Positions 8,725-18,670 of a stretch of 64,000 bases of DNA are shown piece by piece. Each line of letters begins with the position of its first letter. The stretch's first letter is position 1. Both the position numbers and the translations under genes were made by a program. The notes beneath the pieces were generated by a model, which was not told the origin of the DNA, searched no databases, and saw only the letters and a program-made list of their open reading frames with translations. Source of the DNA: Propionibacteriaceae bacterium (lineage in GTDB: Bacteria > Actinomycetota > Actinomycetes > Propionibacteriales > Propionibacteriaceae); assembly GCA_031267645.1 (NCBI GenBank), contig JAIRYW010000026.1, positions 1 to 64,000 of the forward strand, in the 5' to 3' direction.

Positions 8725-11532
8725 TCAAAAGACCAATTCCAAACGGCCGTCCGGCAACCAGCGGGCCCGTTCATCGCAACGGTGGAGCCGGCCGGGGCCG
8801 AAGGGATTGTCAGTCAAAGGGTCGGCCGCGGAACCGGCCGGCTCGAAACCCGAGGGCAGGGCCGGGCCGGCCAAGTGAACCCGCCCGATCTGGCCGATCG
8901 AACAGAGCCGACCCTCTTCGACCAGGTGGATCCGACAGCCGCCCAGGGGTCGGCCGACCAAACCGGGCCGATCCCAATCGAGCCGACCCAAGCTGACCCA
9001 GAGCGCGGTGCGGGCGGGAGCGTATAGAACCAGCCACTCCGCCGGCGTCGCAGCCCGCAGCCGGCGGGGCGGATCGGCCGGGAAGGGCGGCCCGACCAGG
9101 ACCAGTCGCCGGAGCCGGCCCAGACCGGGCAGAGCTCCCGGATGGCTGGTCAGGCCAGCCAGGCCGGCGGCCGTGGCCAGCAAGACGGTGGCGGCGCCGT
9201 CCCGGGCCAATTCGACGAAACCAGCTGGATCGGCCAACTCGGCCTCCTCGGCCAAGACCAGCGGACGACCACGCAGAAGGGCCGCCCACATCTCGGCCAC
9301 GAACAAGCCGGAGCTGTGATCGCAGACCGACAACAGGCGGGTCTGGTCGTCGGCGAAGATCGCGTCCAAGGCCGGGTTGAGGGCGTAACCGACCAGACCC
9401 TCTTGCGACACCAGCGAACCCTGCGGTCGGCCCTGGGGGTCGGCCGTGAGCAGGAGGTGGCTGGGGACGGTGGTCGAACCGAGCCGGGCGACTGGGCGGG
9501 ACGGGCCGGCGGAGCCGAGCGGCCCGGCCTGATCGGGGTCGACCGAACCGGGCCGGACGGCCGGACTGGACGGTGGGGCCGGGTCGGGCGGGGCGATCAG
9601 GCCGGGCCGAGCGTTCCAGATCCTCGGGCCGACCTCGACCCGGGTCAGCCCGGCCGGCAGTGAACGGTCCAGACCGACCAAGACGACGGCGGCCGGCTCC
9701 AACTGGGCCAGCCAATCGTCCCGGACCGACTCGGCCTGATCGGGGTCGAGCGGCAGACAGACGGCGCCCAGACCGGCCAAGCCGACCAGGACGGCCACCA
9801 ACTCGGGCCGCCGCCGAGCCAGGACCACCACCCGGTCGCCGGGACCGACGCCGGCCTGGAGCAACTGTTGGACGACGGCGGCCCCCGCCCGTTCCAACTC
9901 GCCGCGGCTGACTTGGCGGCGGCGGCCGATCAAAGCCGGGGCCGCGGGGTCTTGGGCGACTCGGGCCGCCCAGCGCCGGATCAGACCGGCCGGGTCGTGG
10001 TCCAGACCCAGCCCGGAGGCCGGCCCGTCGGGCTCCGCCGGCAGCCGGGTCGCGGCCGACCCGCCACTTGATGACGGCGCGGAGCCGGAACTGGGCTGGT
10101 CCAGCGGCGCGGGCGGGCCCGACCAATCCAGTTGGTCCTGAATCGGCGACGGCCAAACCGAGTTGAAGTCGAGCCGGACCCGTTCCAACTCGACCGGGTC
10201 GGCCGCGTCGATGTCGGCGATCAGCCGCTGCGGGCCTTGGGCCAGGCCGATCAGAGCCTGCTCCCAAGCCGCCAGGGCGCGGTTGGCGTCGGCTTCGGAG
10301 CAAGCCTCGGGGCAGTGTTGGGCGGTCAGAGCGAATCGTCCGGGCCGACGGTCCAGGCCAACCGTCAAATCGGTCGGCCAAAGCTGTCGCGGCGGCGCCC
10401 AGACCAGGGCGACGTCGTCCGGCGACCCCTCGGCGGACGGCGGCTCGACCGGACCGCCCAAGTCGAGCCAGGTGGCGGCCCAGCCCGATCCCAGCCCGCT
10501 GCGGCGGCCCAGCTCGGTCCAACCGCAGCGGGTCCGGCCGACGGCGGCGGTCTGATCGGACAGAGCGGCCAGGCAATCAGCCACCCGATCCTCCGGCCGA
10601 CTGGTCAACCGCACCGGCGCCACCCAATCCAACGCCGCCACCAATTCGGGCCCGTCCTTGGAACGGGCCGACACCACCCGGCCGAAGGCGACGTCGGAAC
10701 GCCCCAGCTGTCGCTGCAAGACGATCCCCCAGGCCGCCTGGAGCACCGTCGCCAGATCGGTCCGGCAGTCTTCGGCCAAACCGGTCAGACGCTCCACCAG
10801 GTCGGCGCCCACCCCCCGCCGCAGGGTCTGGCCGAGCGGGGCCGTGGGATCGGGCGACAGAGCGACCGGCTGGGTCGGACCGGGCAGACCGGCGGTCAAA
10901 TCGCGCCAGTGGGCCGACCCGTCCGGCTCGCTCTGGCGCCGTCGGACCCAGTCGTGGAAGCGCGGCCCGGCCTGGGCCCGTAAGCGCGCCTCGGTCTCGA
11001 TCGAACTGACCGCCTGTCCGCGGCCCAATCGCTCGTGGTAGTCGCAGAAATCCCGCCACAGCCGGGCGAAACCGGCCGGATCCACGATCAACCGGTGACT
11101 GGTCCAAACCAAGGCGGCGGTCGAACCGGGCAGTTCGATCAGATCGATCCGGCACAGCGGATCGACCGCCGGATCGAAACCACGGTTGAGACTGGCCGTG
11201 CCCACGGCCTCGACCTCGGCGGCGACGTGGGCCGGGTCGTGCCGCCTGAGGTCGAGCGGCCGCAGCTCGGGGCCACGGCGGCGCAGAATCGCCTGACGCG
11301 GCGGGGCTGGCGGCTGGTGCGCCACCGCCGTGCGCAAGACCTCGTGCCGGGCCGCCACCAAACGGGCCGCCTGCCCCACCCGCAGCGGGTCGAAAGGACC
11401 GTGCCAGAACACACTCTGCTGCCAGACGCCGCTCCGGCGGCCGGCCCGCCCGGCCTCCAACAGGTCGGCCTGGGGATCGGTCAGGGGGGCGACCGACTCG
11501 ACATTGGCTGAGATGGCCCCGATCACGCTCAT
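8725..11532 (-). CDS. NRPS-like protein, condensation plus truncated adenylation domain, motifs degenerate
   Basis: 935 residues. Residues ~15-430 read as a condensation domain; the catalytic HHxxxDG is HRLIVDP, so the second His is Arg. Residues ~515-935 read as the N-terminal part of an adenylation domain, but the nucleotide loop TSGSTGxPKG is TADPQGRPQG and the TGD motif is CDE. The protein ends at GRLELVF, just where the C-terminal subdomain should begin, so the catalytic A10 Lys is missing, as is any carrier domain. Its ATG overlaps the stop of the upstream NRPS-like gene (ATGA), proving tight coupling. Classical peptide synthesis by this module is unlikely; decay or a new role are both possible. 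Confidence 0.7.
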   Translation of the reverse strand: MSVIGAISANVESVAPLTDPQADLLEAGRAGRRSGVWQQSVFWHGPFDPLRVGQAARLVAARHEVLRTAVAHQPPAPPRQAILRRRGPELRPLDLRRHDPAHVAAEVEAVGTASLNRGFDPAVDPLCRIDLIELPGSTAALVWTSHRLIVDPAGFARLWRDFCDYHERLGRGQAVSSIETEARLRAQAGPRFHDWVRRRQSEPDGSAHWRDLTAGLPGPTQPVALSPDPTAPLGQTLRRGVGADLVERLTGLAEDCRTDLATVLQAAWGIVLQRQLGRSDVAFGRVVSARSKDGPELVAALDWVAPVRLTSRPEDRVADCLAALSDQTAAVGRTRCGWTELGRRSGLGSGWAATWLDLGGPVEPPSAEGSPDDVALVWAPPRQLWPTDLTVGLDRRPGRFALTAQHCPEACSEADANRALAAWEQALIGLAQGPQRLIADIDAADPVELERVRLDFNSVWPSPIQDQLDWSGPPAPLDQPSSGSAPSSSGGSAATRLPAEPDGPASGLGLDHDPAGLIRRWAARVAQDPAAPALIGRRRQVSRGELERAGAAVVQQLLQAGVGPGDRVVVLARRRPELVAVLVGLAGLGAVCLPLDPDQAESVRDDWLAQLEPAAVVLVGLDRSLPAGLTRVEVGPRIWNARPGLIAPPDPAPPSSPAVRPGSVDPDQAGPLGSAGPSRPVARLGSTTVPSHLLLTADPQGRPQGSLVSQEGLVGYALNPALDAIFADDQTRLLSVCDHSSGLFVAEMWAALLRGRPLVLAEEAELADPAGFVELARDGAATVLLATAAGLAGLTSHPGALPGLGRLRRLVLVGPPFPADPPRRLRAATPAEWLVLYAPARTALWVSLGRLDWDRPGLVGRPLGGCRIHLVEEGRLCSIGQIGRVHLAGPALPSGFEPAGSAADPLTDNPFGPGRLHRCDERARWLPDGRLELVF

Positions 11533-14363
11533 AGCAGGTTCCGCGGATCGTCGGCGATGGTGTTCAGGCAAGCGATGGTGTCGTCGTCCAGGCCGGGGGC
11601 GCCGACGTCGGCCGGGGTCAGCAGGGGCGCGCTGAGGGCGGCGCAGTGTTCGACCACGTCGTGCAGGGCGTCGATCAGAGCCAGGCTGAGACGCTGGGCC
11701 GTCACCGGGTCCAAGCTGGCCGAGTGGTAGTCCAGCCGCAGGGCCAACCGCTCCGAACCGGTCGACACGGTCAAGGCCAAGGGGTGGCGCGGGCTCCCAG
11801 GGCCGCCGCTCGGCTGGCCGTCGGCGGCGGGCGACTCCGCCGACCGGGCCGGCCAGTCGGACGGCCGATCGGGCCGGTCGGGGCCGGCGGGACGGTCGGA
11901 GCCGGCTGGACGGTCGGAGCCAGCGGGATGGTCGGGGCCGCCGGGTCGGTGACGCAGGCGCAGGCGGGGATGGATCAGATCGACCTGGCCCCGGGCGGCC
12001 AAGAGCTGGTAGGTCGAGCCGCCGGCCGGGGCGGCGCGCAGAGTCTCTTTGGCGGAGACGATGGCCCGGCTGATGACGGGCCCGACCCGCACCACGACCG
12101 GGCAGGTGGTGGTCTGGCCCTCCGGCGGCGGCTGCGACCCGGACCGGTCGGGGCCACCGGCCGGGACGTCGATCTCCAGCGCCACCTGGGCCAGCCCGAA
12201 GACTTCACCGACGCCGGTCGCCATCGCCGCCAGGATCAATTCGAAGACCTCGCCGTGGTAGGCCGGGGCCGACTCGGTCAGCAGACTCCGGGTGCGCTCA
12301 CGGTCCAGTTCCGCCACCACTTGGTCCCAACCGTCCGGCCCGGGTGGCCAGGGCAGATCCAGATCGCTGGCCCGGGCCCGCTCCACCAGTTGGCGCCACC
12401 AGGCCACAGCCTCGGCCCCGGTGGGGCCGGCCGGGTCCGGCTGGCTGACGTCGGCGTCGCCCTGGCTCGGCTCGACCGACTCGGTCGAGCCGGGACCGCT
12501 CCGATCAGAGGGGGAAGTCGGACGGTCGGGGTCGGCCGCGCCGCCACCCCGGCCCGGGATGGGCCCGGGCGGGGCCAGGCGCAGAGTGGCGCCGCAGAGC
12601 AAGGCGGGGCACCACTCCCCCAGATGGGTGTCCTGCGTCGGCTCGGCCTCGGCCAGCACCACCTGTCCCGGCCCCAGTCCGAACTGGGCCACCAGATCGC
12701 CGGCCAAGCCGACCAACGAGGCGTGGTCGAACAACCCCGAAACGGTCTCACCGGCTCCGGCCGAGTCGGCGTCAGCCGAACCATCCTGGTCTGGGTCGGC
12801 TTCGGTCGGGACCGCGCCCGCCACCTCGTCCTGGTCCGGATCGGCCCGGTCCACCTCAGCCTGGTCCGGATCGGTCTGAACCGAACCATCGCGTTCCGGT
12901 TCGGCGCCAGCGTCGGCCTGCGCTGGGACCGGGAGATCGGCCGCGGCGGCACCGGACTCGACCGGATCGGAACCGGCCGGGTCCGCCTCGGACCGCTCGA
13001 AACCGAACAAACCACAGGCCGCGTCGGTCGGGGACCAGTCCGGCGGCGGGGGAGCCGACAGATCGGCCAGGGCGGGGTCCTCCAAACAGACCAGAGGCAA
13101 TTCGGGAAGCCGGCGCACCAACTCCCAATCTTCGATCATGACCGCTTTGAGGCGGCCCCGCCGGAGTCGCTGGGCCAGGCGTCGGGGCGTCTCGGCCGGG
13201 TCGAGCGGCACGTAGGCGGCGCCGGCGTAGAGCGCGCCGAGCAGGCCGCAGTAGAAGTCGGCCCCCCGCCGGGCCAGCAACCCGACCAAGTCGCCCGGCT
13301 GGACCGCCCGCTGGACCAGGGCCTGTGCCAGACGTCGGGCCCCCAAATCGAGTTGGGCGTAACTGACTGGCGCGCCGTCGACGTCGAACAGAGCCGTCCG
13401 GTCGGGGTCGGCCGCGACCTGGAGCCGAAAGGCCGAGACCACAGTCTGTCCCGGATCGGCCAAGACGGTTGCGGTCCAATCGCTCCGGCGGCTCCGCTCG
13501 GCCTCGTCCGCGGCGGCCAGAGGCGGCTGGACCGAGACCAGGTCGGACGAAACGGACGCGACGGCGGGCTCCGGCGGAGCCATCTGCTTGGGAGCGTCCT
13601 CGCTGGGCGGGACCATCTCCCTGGGAGTGTCCTCGCTGGGTGGGACCATCCGCCGACCAACCCCCTCGGCCGGTGGAACCAGCTCTGGAGCGGCCTGCTC
13701 GACCGGCGGGGCGGCGGACGCCAGCGGCTCAGGCCCGGCGTCGGGTCGAACCGGAACGGCGGCCGGAGTGTCAGGCCAGCCGACGACCGGCTGGGCGGCC
13801 GGCTCCGGATCGGGGCCGAGAATGTGCCAAGCCTGGTGGGGGACGCCGGGCACCGCCCCCAGCGGCTGGTCGGGGTTGGCCGCGACCAGACCGGCCAAAT
13901 CGTCCAGACAGCCCCGGAAAGCGGTCAGCCAAGCGGCCGAGACCGGTTCGGCGTGGGACCAGCTCAAAGCCAACTGGTCGGCGTCCAGTCCGCCCAGGAC
14001 GAGGGCCAACGGACCGGTTTGCGGCCAGCCGTCCCAATCGGTTCCAGCCGGACCGATCACCAGGTCCGGCGCCCGGCCGGCGCCGCCCGGCCGCCAGCGC
14101 CGGGAGGACGACACCACTTCAGTCAAGGCCTCGTTCCAGCTCAGAGTCGGCTCCACCTGGATCAGGCCGGACACCATTTCTCCTTGCCGGAGCAAACCGA
14201 CCGCCAAATCGGGCTGATCGAGGGAACGAACCAGCAAGAGCATGGTCAACCCGATCCAGCACTCGACCGGGCTGAAGCCCAAGCCCTGGGACAAGACCGC
14301 CAACTCGGGCGGGTCGACCGGCCAAGAGCCGGTTTGGACGCCACGGCGGCCGACCTGGGGCAT
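11529..14363 (-). CDS. NRPS-like protein, partial C / partial A / partial E fusion with low-complexity inserts
   Basis: 944 residues. The N-terminus matches the C-terminal half of a condensation domain (TMLLLVRSLDQPDLAVGLL; NPDQPLGAVP). Residues ~305-465 match an adenylation N-terminus, with a good A2 motif LGALYAGAAYVPLDPA, but the A3 loop is replaced by an acidic insert of ~110 residues (DPDQ and ADPDQD units). The last third resembles the second half of an epimerisation domain (AYHGEVFELILAAMA; LTPADVGAPGLDDD). No carrier-protein LGGxS motif is seen. A four-fold MVPPSED repeat lies between C and A. Such deletions inside a still-open frame suggest a collapsed synthetase. Confidence 0.65.
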   Translation of the reverse strand: MPQVGRRGVQTGSWPVDPPELAVLSQGLGFSPVECWIGLTMLLLVRSLDQPDLAVGLLRQGEMVSGLIQVEPTLSWNEALTEVVSSSRRWRPGGAGRAPDLVIGPAGTDWDGWPQTGPLALVLGGLDADQLALSWSHAEPVSAAWLTAFRGCLDDLAGLVAANPDQPLGAVPGVPHQAWHILGPDPEPAAQPVVGWPDTPAAVPVRPDAGPEPLASAAPPVEQAAPELVPPAEGVGRRMVPPSEDTPREMVPPSEDAPKQMAPPEPAVASVSSDLVSVQPPLAAADEAERSRRSDWTATVLADPGQTVVSAFRLQVAADPDRTALFDVDGAPVSYAQLDLGARRLAQALVQRAVQPGDLVGLLARRGADFYCGLLGALYAGAAYVPLDPAETPRRLAQRLRRGRLKAVMIEDWELVRRLPELPLVCLEDPALADLSAPPPPDWSPTDAACGLFGFERSEADPAGSDPVESGAAAADLPVPAQADAGAEPERDGSVQTDPDQAEVDRADPDQDEVAGAVPTEADPDQDGSADADSAGAGETVSGLFDHASLVGLAGDLVAQFGLGPGQVVLAEAEPTQDTHLGEWCPALLCGATLRLAPPGPIPGRGGGAADPDRPTSPSDRSGPGSTESVEPSQGDADVSQPDPAGPTGAEAVAWWRQLVERARASDLDLPWPPGPDGWDQVVAELDRERTRSLLTESAPAYHGEVFELILAAMATGVGEVFGLAQVALEIDVPAGGPDRSGSQPPPEGQTTTCPVVVRVGPVISRAIVSAKETLRAAPAGGSTYQLLAARGQVDLIHPRLRLRHRPGGPDHPAGSDRPAGSDRPAGPDRPDRPSDWPARSAESPAADGQPSGGPGSPRHPLALTVSTGSERLALRLDYHSASLDPVTAQRLSLALIDALHDVVEHCAALSAPLLTPADVGAPGLDDDTIACLNTIADDPRNLL
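13575..13685. repeat. 33-bp-type repeat encoding MVPPSED units in the NRPS-like gene
   Basis: Successive copies of GGGACCATCTCC/GGGACCATCCGC with a shared TCCTCGCTGGG spacer encode MVPPSEDTPRE, MVPPSEDAPKQ and shorter variants. The frame is preserved. Confidence 0.65.
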
Positions 14364-14519
14364 GGCACCTCCTCAGCACCCCGACCAGTTGGGGCCACTC
14401 CACCCGGGGGCGGTCGAAACCCCATGAGCGTTCGGCCCGGCCGACGCTGACTCGGGCCAGGGCCAGCCGAACGACTCAAGACTAGTGCTGTGTGCCGGCC
14501 GGCGCCTCAGGCGGGATGT

Positions 14520-15968
14520 CTACAGACTGGGGCCGAAGTCGGACCGGAACTGAGACACCAGGTTGTGCTGCCAGCCGTCGATCGGCTCCAGGCGGCCGTA
14601 GAAGAAGCGCAACACCTCGGGTTCGTCGACCCAACGCAGACCGCCCACGATGCGGCGGTTGGCGTACAACCAACGCACCCGGTCGATGGCGTAGTTGACT
14701 TGGGACAGGGTGAAGACCCGCCGAGGCAAGGCCAACCGCAGCAACTCCATGTGGGACAGCGGTTCAGAACCGTCCGGGTCGCGCTGTTCGGACAGCGTGC
14801 CGCGCTCCATGCCGCGCACGCCGGAAGCCAAGTACACCGCCGCCGCCAAAGCCCCCGAAGGGTATTGCGTCTGAGGCACATGGTCGAGGAAGCGCATGGC
14901 GTCGAGGTGGGCCCCCAGGCCGCCCGGCGGCGTCACCACCGGCACGTCGTGGGACTCCAACTCGCGCACCATGTGGTTGATGAAGAGGGGGCCCTGGTTG
15001 ATCATGTCCTCGTCCAGGGTCTCGTCCAGGCCGACCGTGATGGCCTCCATCTCGCGCACCGACATGCCGCCGTAGGTCAAGAAACCCTCGTACATCGGCA
15101 CGAAGCCACGCAGCTCCCGGTAGATCCTTTCGTCGCGCACGCAGATGCCGCCGCCCCGGCCGAAGCCGAGCTTACGAGCTGAGAAATAAATGATGTCGGC
15201 GCAATCGGCCATGGCGCGGGCGATCTCGGCCACGCTGAGGTCGGCGCACTGAGGCTCACGGGTCTTGATGAAGTATAAATTGTCGGCCAGCAGGGAGGCG
15301 TCCAACACCAGACGGATGCGCCAGCGGTCGCAGGCCGCCCGCACCGCGCGCAGATTGGCCAAGGAGAAGGGTTGGCCGCCGATCAGGTTGGTGCCGGCCT
15401 CCATGCGCAGGAAGGCGATGTTCTCGACGCCGCGCTCCGCCACCAAAGCGTCGAAGGCGGCCAAGTCGAGGTTGCCCTTGAAGAGGCACTGGCTGGTGAC
15501 CGCGAGACCCTCCGGGACGACCAGCTCGACCACCTCGCCGCCCAACTCGGTGATGTGGGCCTTGGCGGTCGTGAAGTGGTAGTTCATGGCCGCCACCGCG
15601 CCGGGGCGGACGTAGGCCTTGGCCAGGATGTGCTCGCAGGCCCGGCCCTGATGGGCGGGCAGGAAGTAGGGCATCCCGAAGATTTCCTTGAGCTTGTCGT
15701 GCAAGCGGGTGAAGGTGGCCGAACCGGCGTAAGCGTCGTCGGCCAGCAACATGGCGGCCTGCTGACGGTCGCTCATGGCGTTGACCCCGGAATCGGTCAA
15801 CATGTCGAGGAAGACGTCCCGGTTCTGCAGCAGGAAGGTGTTGTACCCGGCCCCTTCGATGGCCTTCAACCGCTCTTCGATCGGCAAAAGGCTGAGCTTT
15901 TGAATGATACGTACCTTGTGCATCTCCAGGGGGAAGGTCTCACCGCTGAAATAGGTCACCTTTGACAT
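14520..15968 (-). CDS. tpl: Tyrosine phenol-lyase-like PLP beta-eliminating lyase
   Basis: A 482-residue member of the tryptophanase/tyrosine phenol-lyase family. PLP lysine: SARK, at the position of SGKK/SAKK in known enzymes. Other family blocks: NLIGGQPFSLANLRAVRA and EGFLTYGGM. Three positions that separate the two activities look TPL-like by eye: FTT where tryptophanases have FDT, MERG where they have VEIG, and RFF where they have RHF. The expected reaction is tyrosine to phenol, pyruvate and ammonia, reversible in vitro. The stretch after the Lys (LGFGRGGG) differs from the usual KKD block, so activity should not be assumed. It is upstream of the NRPS-like pair on the same strand, with a 156-base gap. 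Confidence 0.72.
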   Translation of the reverse strand: MSKVTYFSGETFPLEMHKVRIIQKLSLLPIEERLKAIEGAGYNTFLLQNRDVFLDMLTDSGVNAMSDRQQAAMLLADDAYAGSATFTRLHDKLKEIFGMPYFLPAHQGRACEHILAKAYVRPGAVAAMNYHFTTAKAHITELGGEVVELVVPEGLAVTSQCLFKGNLDLAAFDALVAERGVENIAFLRMEAGTNLIGGQPFSLANLRAVRAACDRWRIRLVLDASLLADNLYFIKTREPQCADLSVAEIARAMADCADIIYFSARKLGFGRGGGICVRDERIYRELRGFVPMYEGFLTYGGMSVREMEAITVGLDETLDEDMINQGPLFINHMVRELESHDVPVVTPPGGLGAHLDAMRFLDHVPQTQYPSGALAAAVYLASGVRGMERGTLSEQRDPDGSEPLSHMELLRLALPRRVFTLSQVNYAIDRVRWLYANRRIVGGLRWVDEPEVLRFFYGRLEPIDGWQHNLVSQFRSDFGPSL

Positions 15969-16066
15969 TGAGTCCTCCAGAGTCGGCCGGCGGAGCGATC
16001 ACACCAGGGCCATGCTAGCTTGACTGCGGCGGCGCCGGCCGCCGGATCTTAAGAAGGTGAGAGCGT

Positions 16067-18670
16067 ATGCCGGGGAAGAACCTGACCCGTCTCGAAGCCG
16101 AGGCGCGGTCCGAGCTGCTGCGCGTCGAGTCTTACGACGTCACGCTCGACTTGGCCGCGACCGGCCCGACCTTCCCCTCGACCACGACGGTGCGTTTCGT
16201 CTGCCGCCGGCCGGGGGCCGACAGCTTCATCGACCTGATCGCGCCCCGGGTCCTCCAGATAAGCCTGAACGGCCGGCCGCTCGACCCGGCCGCGGTCTTC
16301 GCCGACTGTCGGATCGCGCTGCCCGACCTGGCGGCCGACAACGAGTTGACGGTGGTGGCGGAAGCCGCCTGGTCCCACACCGGCGAAGGGCTGCACCGCT
16401 TCACCGATCCGGTGGACGGGCGGACTTTCACGTACACCCAGTTCGAGGTGGCCGACGCCCGGCGCGTCTTCGCCTGCTTCGAGCAGCCCGATCTGAAGGC
16501 CAGTTTCACCTTCCATCTGCAGGCCCCGGCCGACTGGCAGGTCGTCTCAAACCAACCCACGCCCGCGCCCAGCCCGCTGGACTCAGGCCTGGCCCGCTGG
16601 GACTTCGGGGCCACGCCGGTCATGTCGACCTATCTGACCGCCGTCATCGCCGGGCCCTACCGCCGTTGGGACTCCGTCCACCAGAGTCTGGACGGTCGTC
16701 GCCTGCCCTTGGCCCTGTTCGTCCGCCCCTCCATGGCGGAGCATTTCGACCCCGAGGCGATCTTCGACATCACCAAACGTGGTTTTGACTTCTACGAGCG
16801 CGCCTTCGGCGTGCTGTACCCGTACGACAAGTACGACCAGGCCTTCGTGCCGGAGTACAACGCCGGCGCGATGGAGAACATCGGGGCCGTCACCTTGACC
16901 GAGGCCTACGTCTTCCGCTCCAAGCCGACCCAGGCCCGGATCGACCGCCGGGCCATCACCATCTTGCACGAGCAGGCCCACATGTGGTTCGGCGACTTGG
17001 TGACGATGCGCTGGTGGAACGACCTGTGGCTGAATGAGTCTTTCGCCGAGTTCGTGTCCCACTTGGCGGCGGTCTCGAACACCGAGTGGACGGACGCCTG
17101 GACCACCTTCCAGTCGTCCGAGAAGTCCTGGGGCTACCGCCAGGACCAGTTGCCCTCGACCCATCCGATCGTGGCCGACATCCGTGACCTGGCCGACGTC
17201 GAGGTCAATTTCGACGGCATCACCTACGCCAAAGGCGCCGCGGTGCTGCGCCAGCTGGTGGCCTGGGTCGGCCAGGACCGCTTCCTGGCCGGCGTCTCGG
17301 CCTACCTCAAACGCCACGCCTGGGGCAACGCCACCCTGGCCGACCTGCTGACCGAGCTGACCGCCGCCTCCGGCCGCGACCTGACCGAATGGTCCCGGGT
17401 CTGGCTGGAGGAGCCCGGCGTGACCTGCCTGCGTCCGCGTCTGGAACTGGCCGGGGACACCATCGAGAGCCTGACCGTGCTGCAGGAGGTCCCGCCGGTC
17501 TACGCCGACTTCGCCGACGTCAACCCGGTCCGTCCGTCGCTGCGCCCGGCCCGCCTGGCCATCGCCGGGTACGACCTGGGCGAGGGCGGCCTGACCCGCT
17601 CCTGGCAGATCGAGACCGACGTCGCCGGTCCCGCCACCGCGGCGCCGGAGGCGACCGGGCGCAAGCGGCCGGACCTGCTGCTGCTGAACGACCTGGACTT
17701 GGCCTACGCCAAGCTCCGGCTCGACCCCGCCAGCTTGCGGACCGCCCTGGTCCATCTGCCCGAACTGACCGATCCGTTGGCCCGGGCCCTGGTCTGGGGC
17801 TCGCTCTGGGACGCCACCCGCGACGGCGAGCTGCCGGGCCGCCGTTACATCCGGGCGGTGTTGGACGCGGTGTCGGCCGAGACTTCCTCGACCACCATCC
17901 AAACCTTGCTCAGCCAATTGCGCACGACGGTGGCCTTCTACGTCCGGCCCGACCGGCGCGACCAGGTGGCCGACCAGTCGGCCGCTCGTTTGATGGCCTT
18001 GACCCTGGCCGCCGCGCCCGGCTCCGACGCCCAATTGCAGTTCCTCAAGGCCGTCGCCGGCCTGGCCCGCGACCAAGTGGCCTTGGACTTCTTGACCGAG
18101 TTGTACGACGGCGGCCGCCAGCTGGACGGGCTGACGGTGGACGCCGACCTGAGCTGGGAGATCCTGACCGCCCTGGTGGCGGCCGGACGCAAGACGGAGG
18201 CCGACATCGCCCGGCGGCTGACCGCCGACCCCACCACCAAGGGCCACGAGTCGGCCGCCGGGGCCCGCGCCGCCCTGCCCGACCGGGCCGCCAAACAGGC
18301 CGCTTGGTCGACCGCCGTGACCGACGAGACCATCACCAACGCCACCCAGCGGGCCATCGTGGCCGGCTTCAACCAGGTCCTGGACCGCTCCGCGCTGGCC
18401 GAGTTCAGCGAGCCCTACTTCGAGTGTTTGGAGTCGGTCTGGGCCGAACGCAGCCGCCAGATGGCGACCAATGTGGTGGAGGGTTTGTATCCCACCCTCT
18501 GTCTGGATCAGCCCGGTTTCGACTTGGTGGCCCGGACCGACCGTTGGCTGGAGGGTCTCCAGGATCGGACGCCAGCCCTGCGCCGATTGGTGTCGGAATG
18601 CCGCGCCGGGGTCGTCCGAGCCCGGCGAGCCCAGGCCGCCGACAGCGATGAAAGCTCAATCCGGCCTTGA
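16067..18670 (+). CDS. pepN: Aminopeptidase N (M1 zinc metallopeptidase)
   Basis: 867 residues, normal for the actinobacterial PepN family. The exopeptidase motif GAMENIG is near residue 268, and the zinc site HEQAHMWFGD with downstream NDLWLNESFAEF (HExxH-x18-E) is near 300-330. A large helical C-terminal ERAP1-like domain follows. It removes N-terminal residues from peptides in the cytoplasm, recycling amino acids. GAAGGTGAG precedes the ATG. It is divergent from the lyase gene across a 98-base gap and appears monocistronic. Confidence 0.95.
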   Translation: MPGKNLTRLEAEARSELLRVESYDVTLDLAATGPTFPSTTTVRFVCRRPGADSFIDLIAPRVLQISLNGRPLDPAAVFADCRIALPDLAADNELTVVAEAAWSHTGEGLHRFTDPVDGRTFTYTQFEVADARRVFACFEQPDLKASFTFHLQAPADWQVVSNQPTPAPSPLDSGLARWDFGATPVMSTYLTAVIAGPYRRWDSVHQSLDGRRLPLALFVRPSMAEHFDPEAIFDITKRGFDFYERAFGVLYPYDKYDQAFVPEYNAGAMENIGAVTLTEAYVFRSKPTQARIDRRAITILHEQAHMWFGDLVTMRWWNDLWLNESFAEFVSHLAAVSNTEWTDAWTTFQSSEKSWGYRQDQLPSTHPIVADIRDLADVEVNFDGITYAKGAAVLRQLVAWVGQDRFLAGVSAYLKRHAWGNATLADLLTELTAASGRDLTEWSRVWLEEPGVTCLRPRLELAGDTIESLTVLQEVPPVYADFADVNPVRPSLRPARLAIAGYDLGEGGLTRSWQIETDVAGPATAAPEATGRKRPDLLLLNDLDLAYAKLRLDPASLRTALVHLPELTDPLARALVWGSLWDATRDGELPGRRYIRAVLDAVSAETSSTTIQTLLSQLRTTVAFYVRPDRRDQVADQSAARLMALTLAAAPGSDAQLQFLKAVAGLARDQVALDFLTELYDGGRQLDGLTVDADLSWEILTALVAAGRKTEADIARRLTADPTTKGHESAAGARAALPDRAAKQAAWSTAVTDETITNATQRAIVAGFNQVLDRSALAEFSEPYFECLESVWAERSRQMATNVVEGLYPTLCLDQPGFDLVARTDRWLEGLQDRTPALRRLVSECRAGVVRARRAQAADSDESSIRP

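Noticed and set aside
11646-14450. A 934-codon open frame on the plus strand opposite the first NRPS-like gene
   Set aside because: Its product is a Gly/Arg/Gln-rich string with no domain, while the minus strand shows C, A and E domain pieces. Long antisense frames are expected at this GC content.
16583-18247. 554-codon minus-strand frame opposite pepN
   Set aside because: No motif; pepN on the plus strand has a complete M1 peptidase site.
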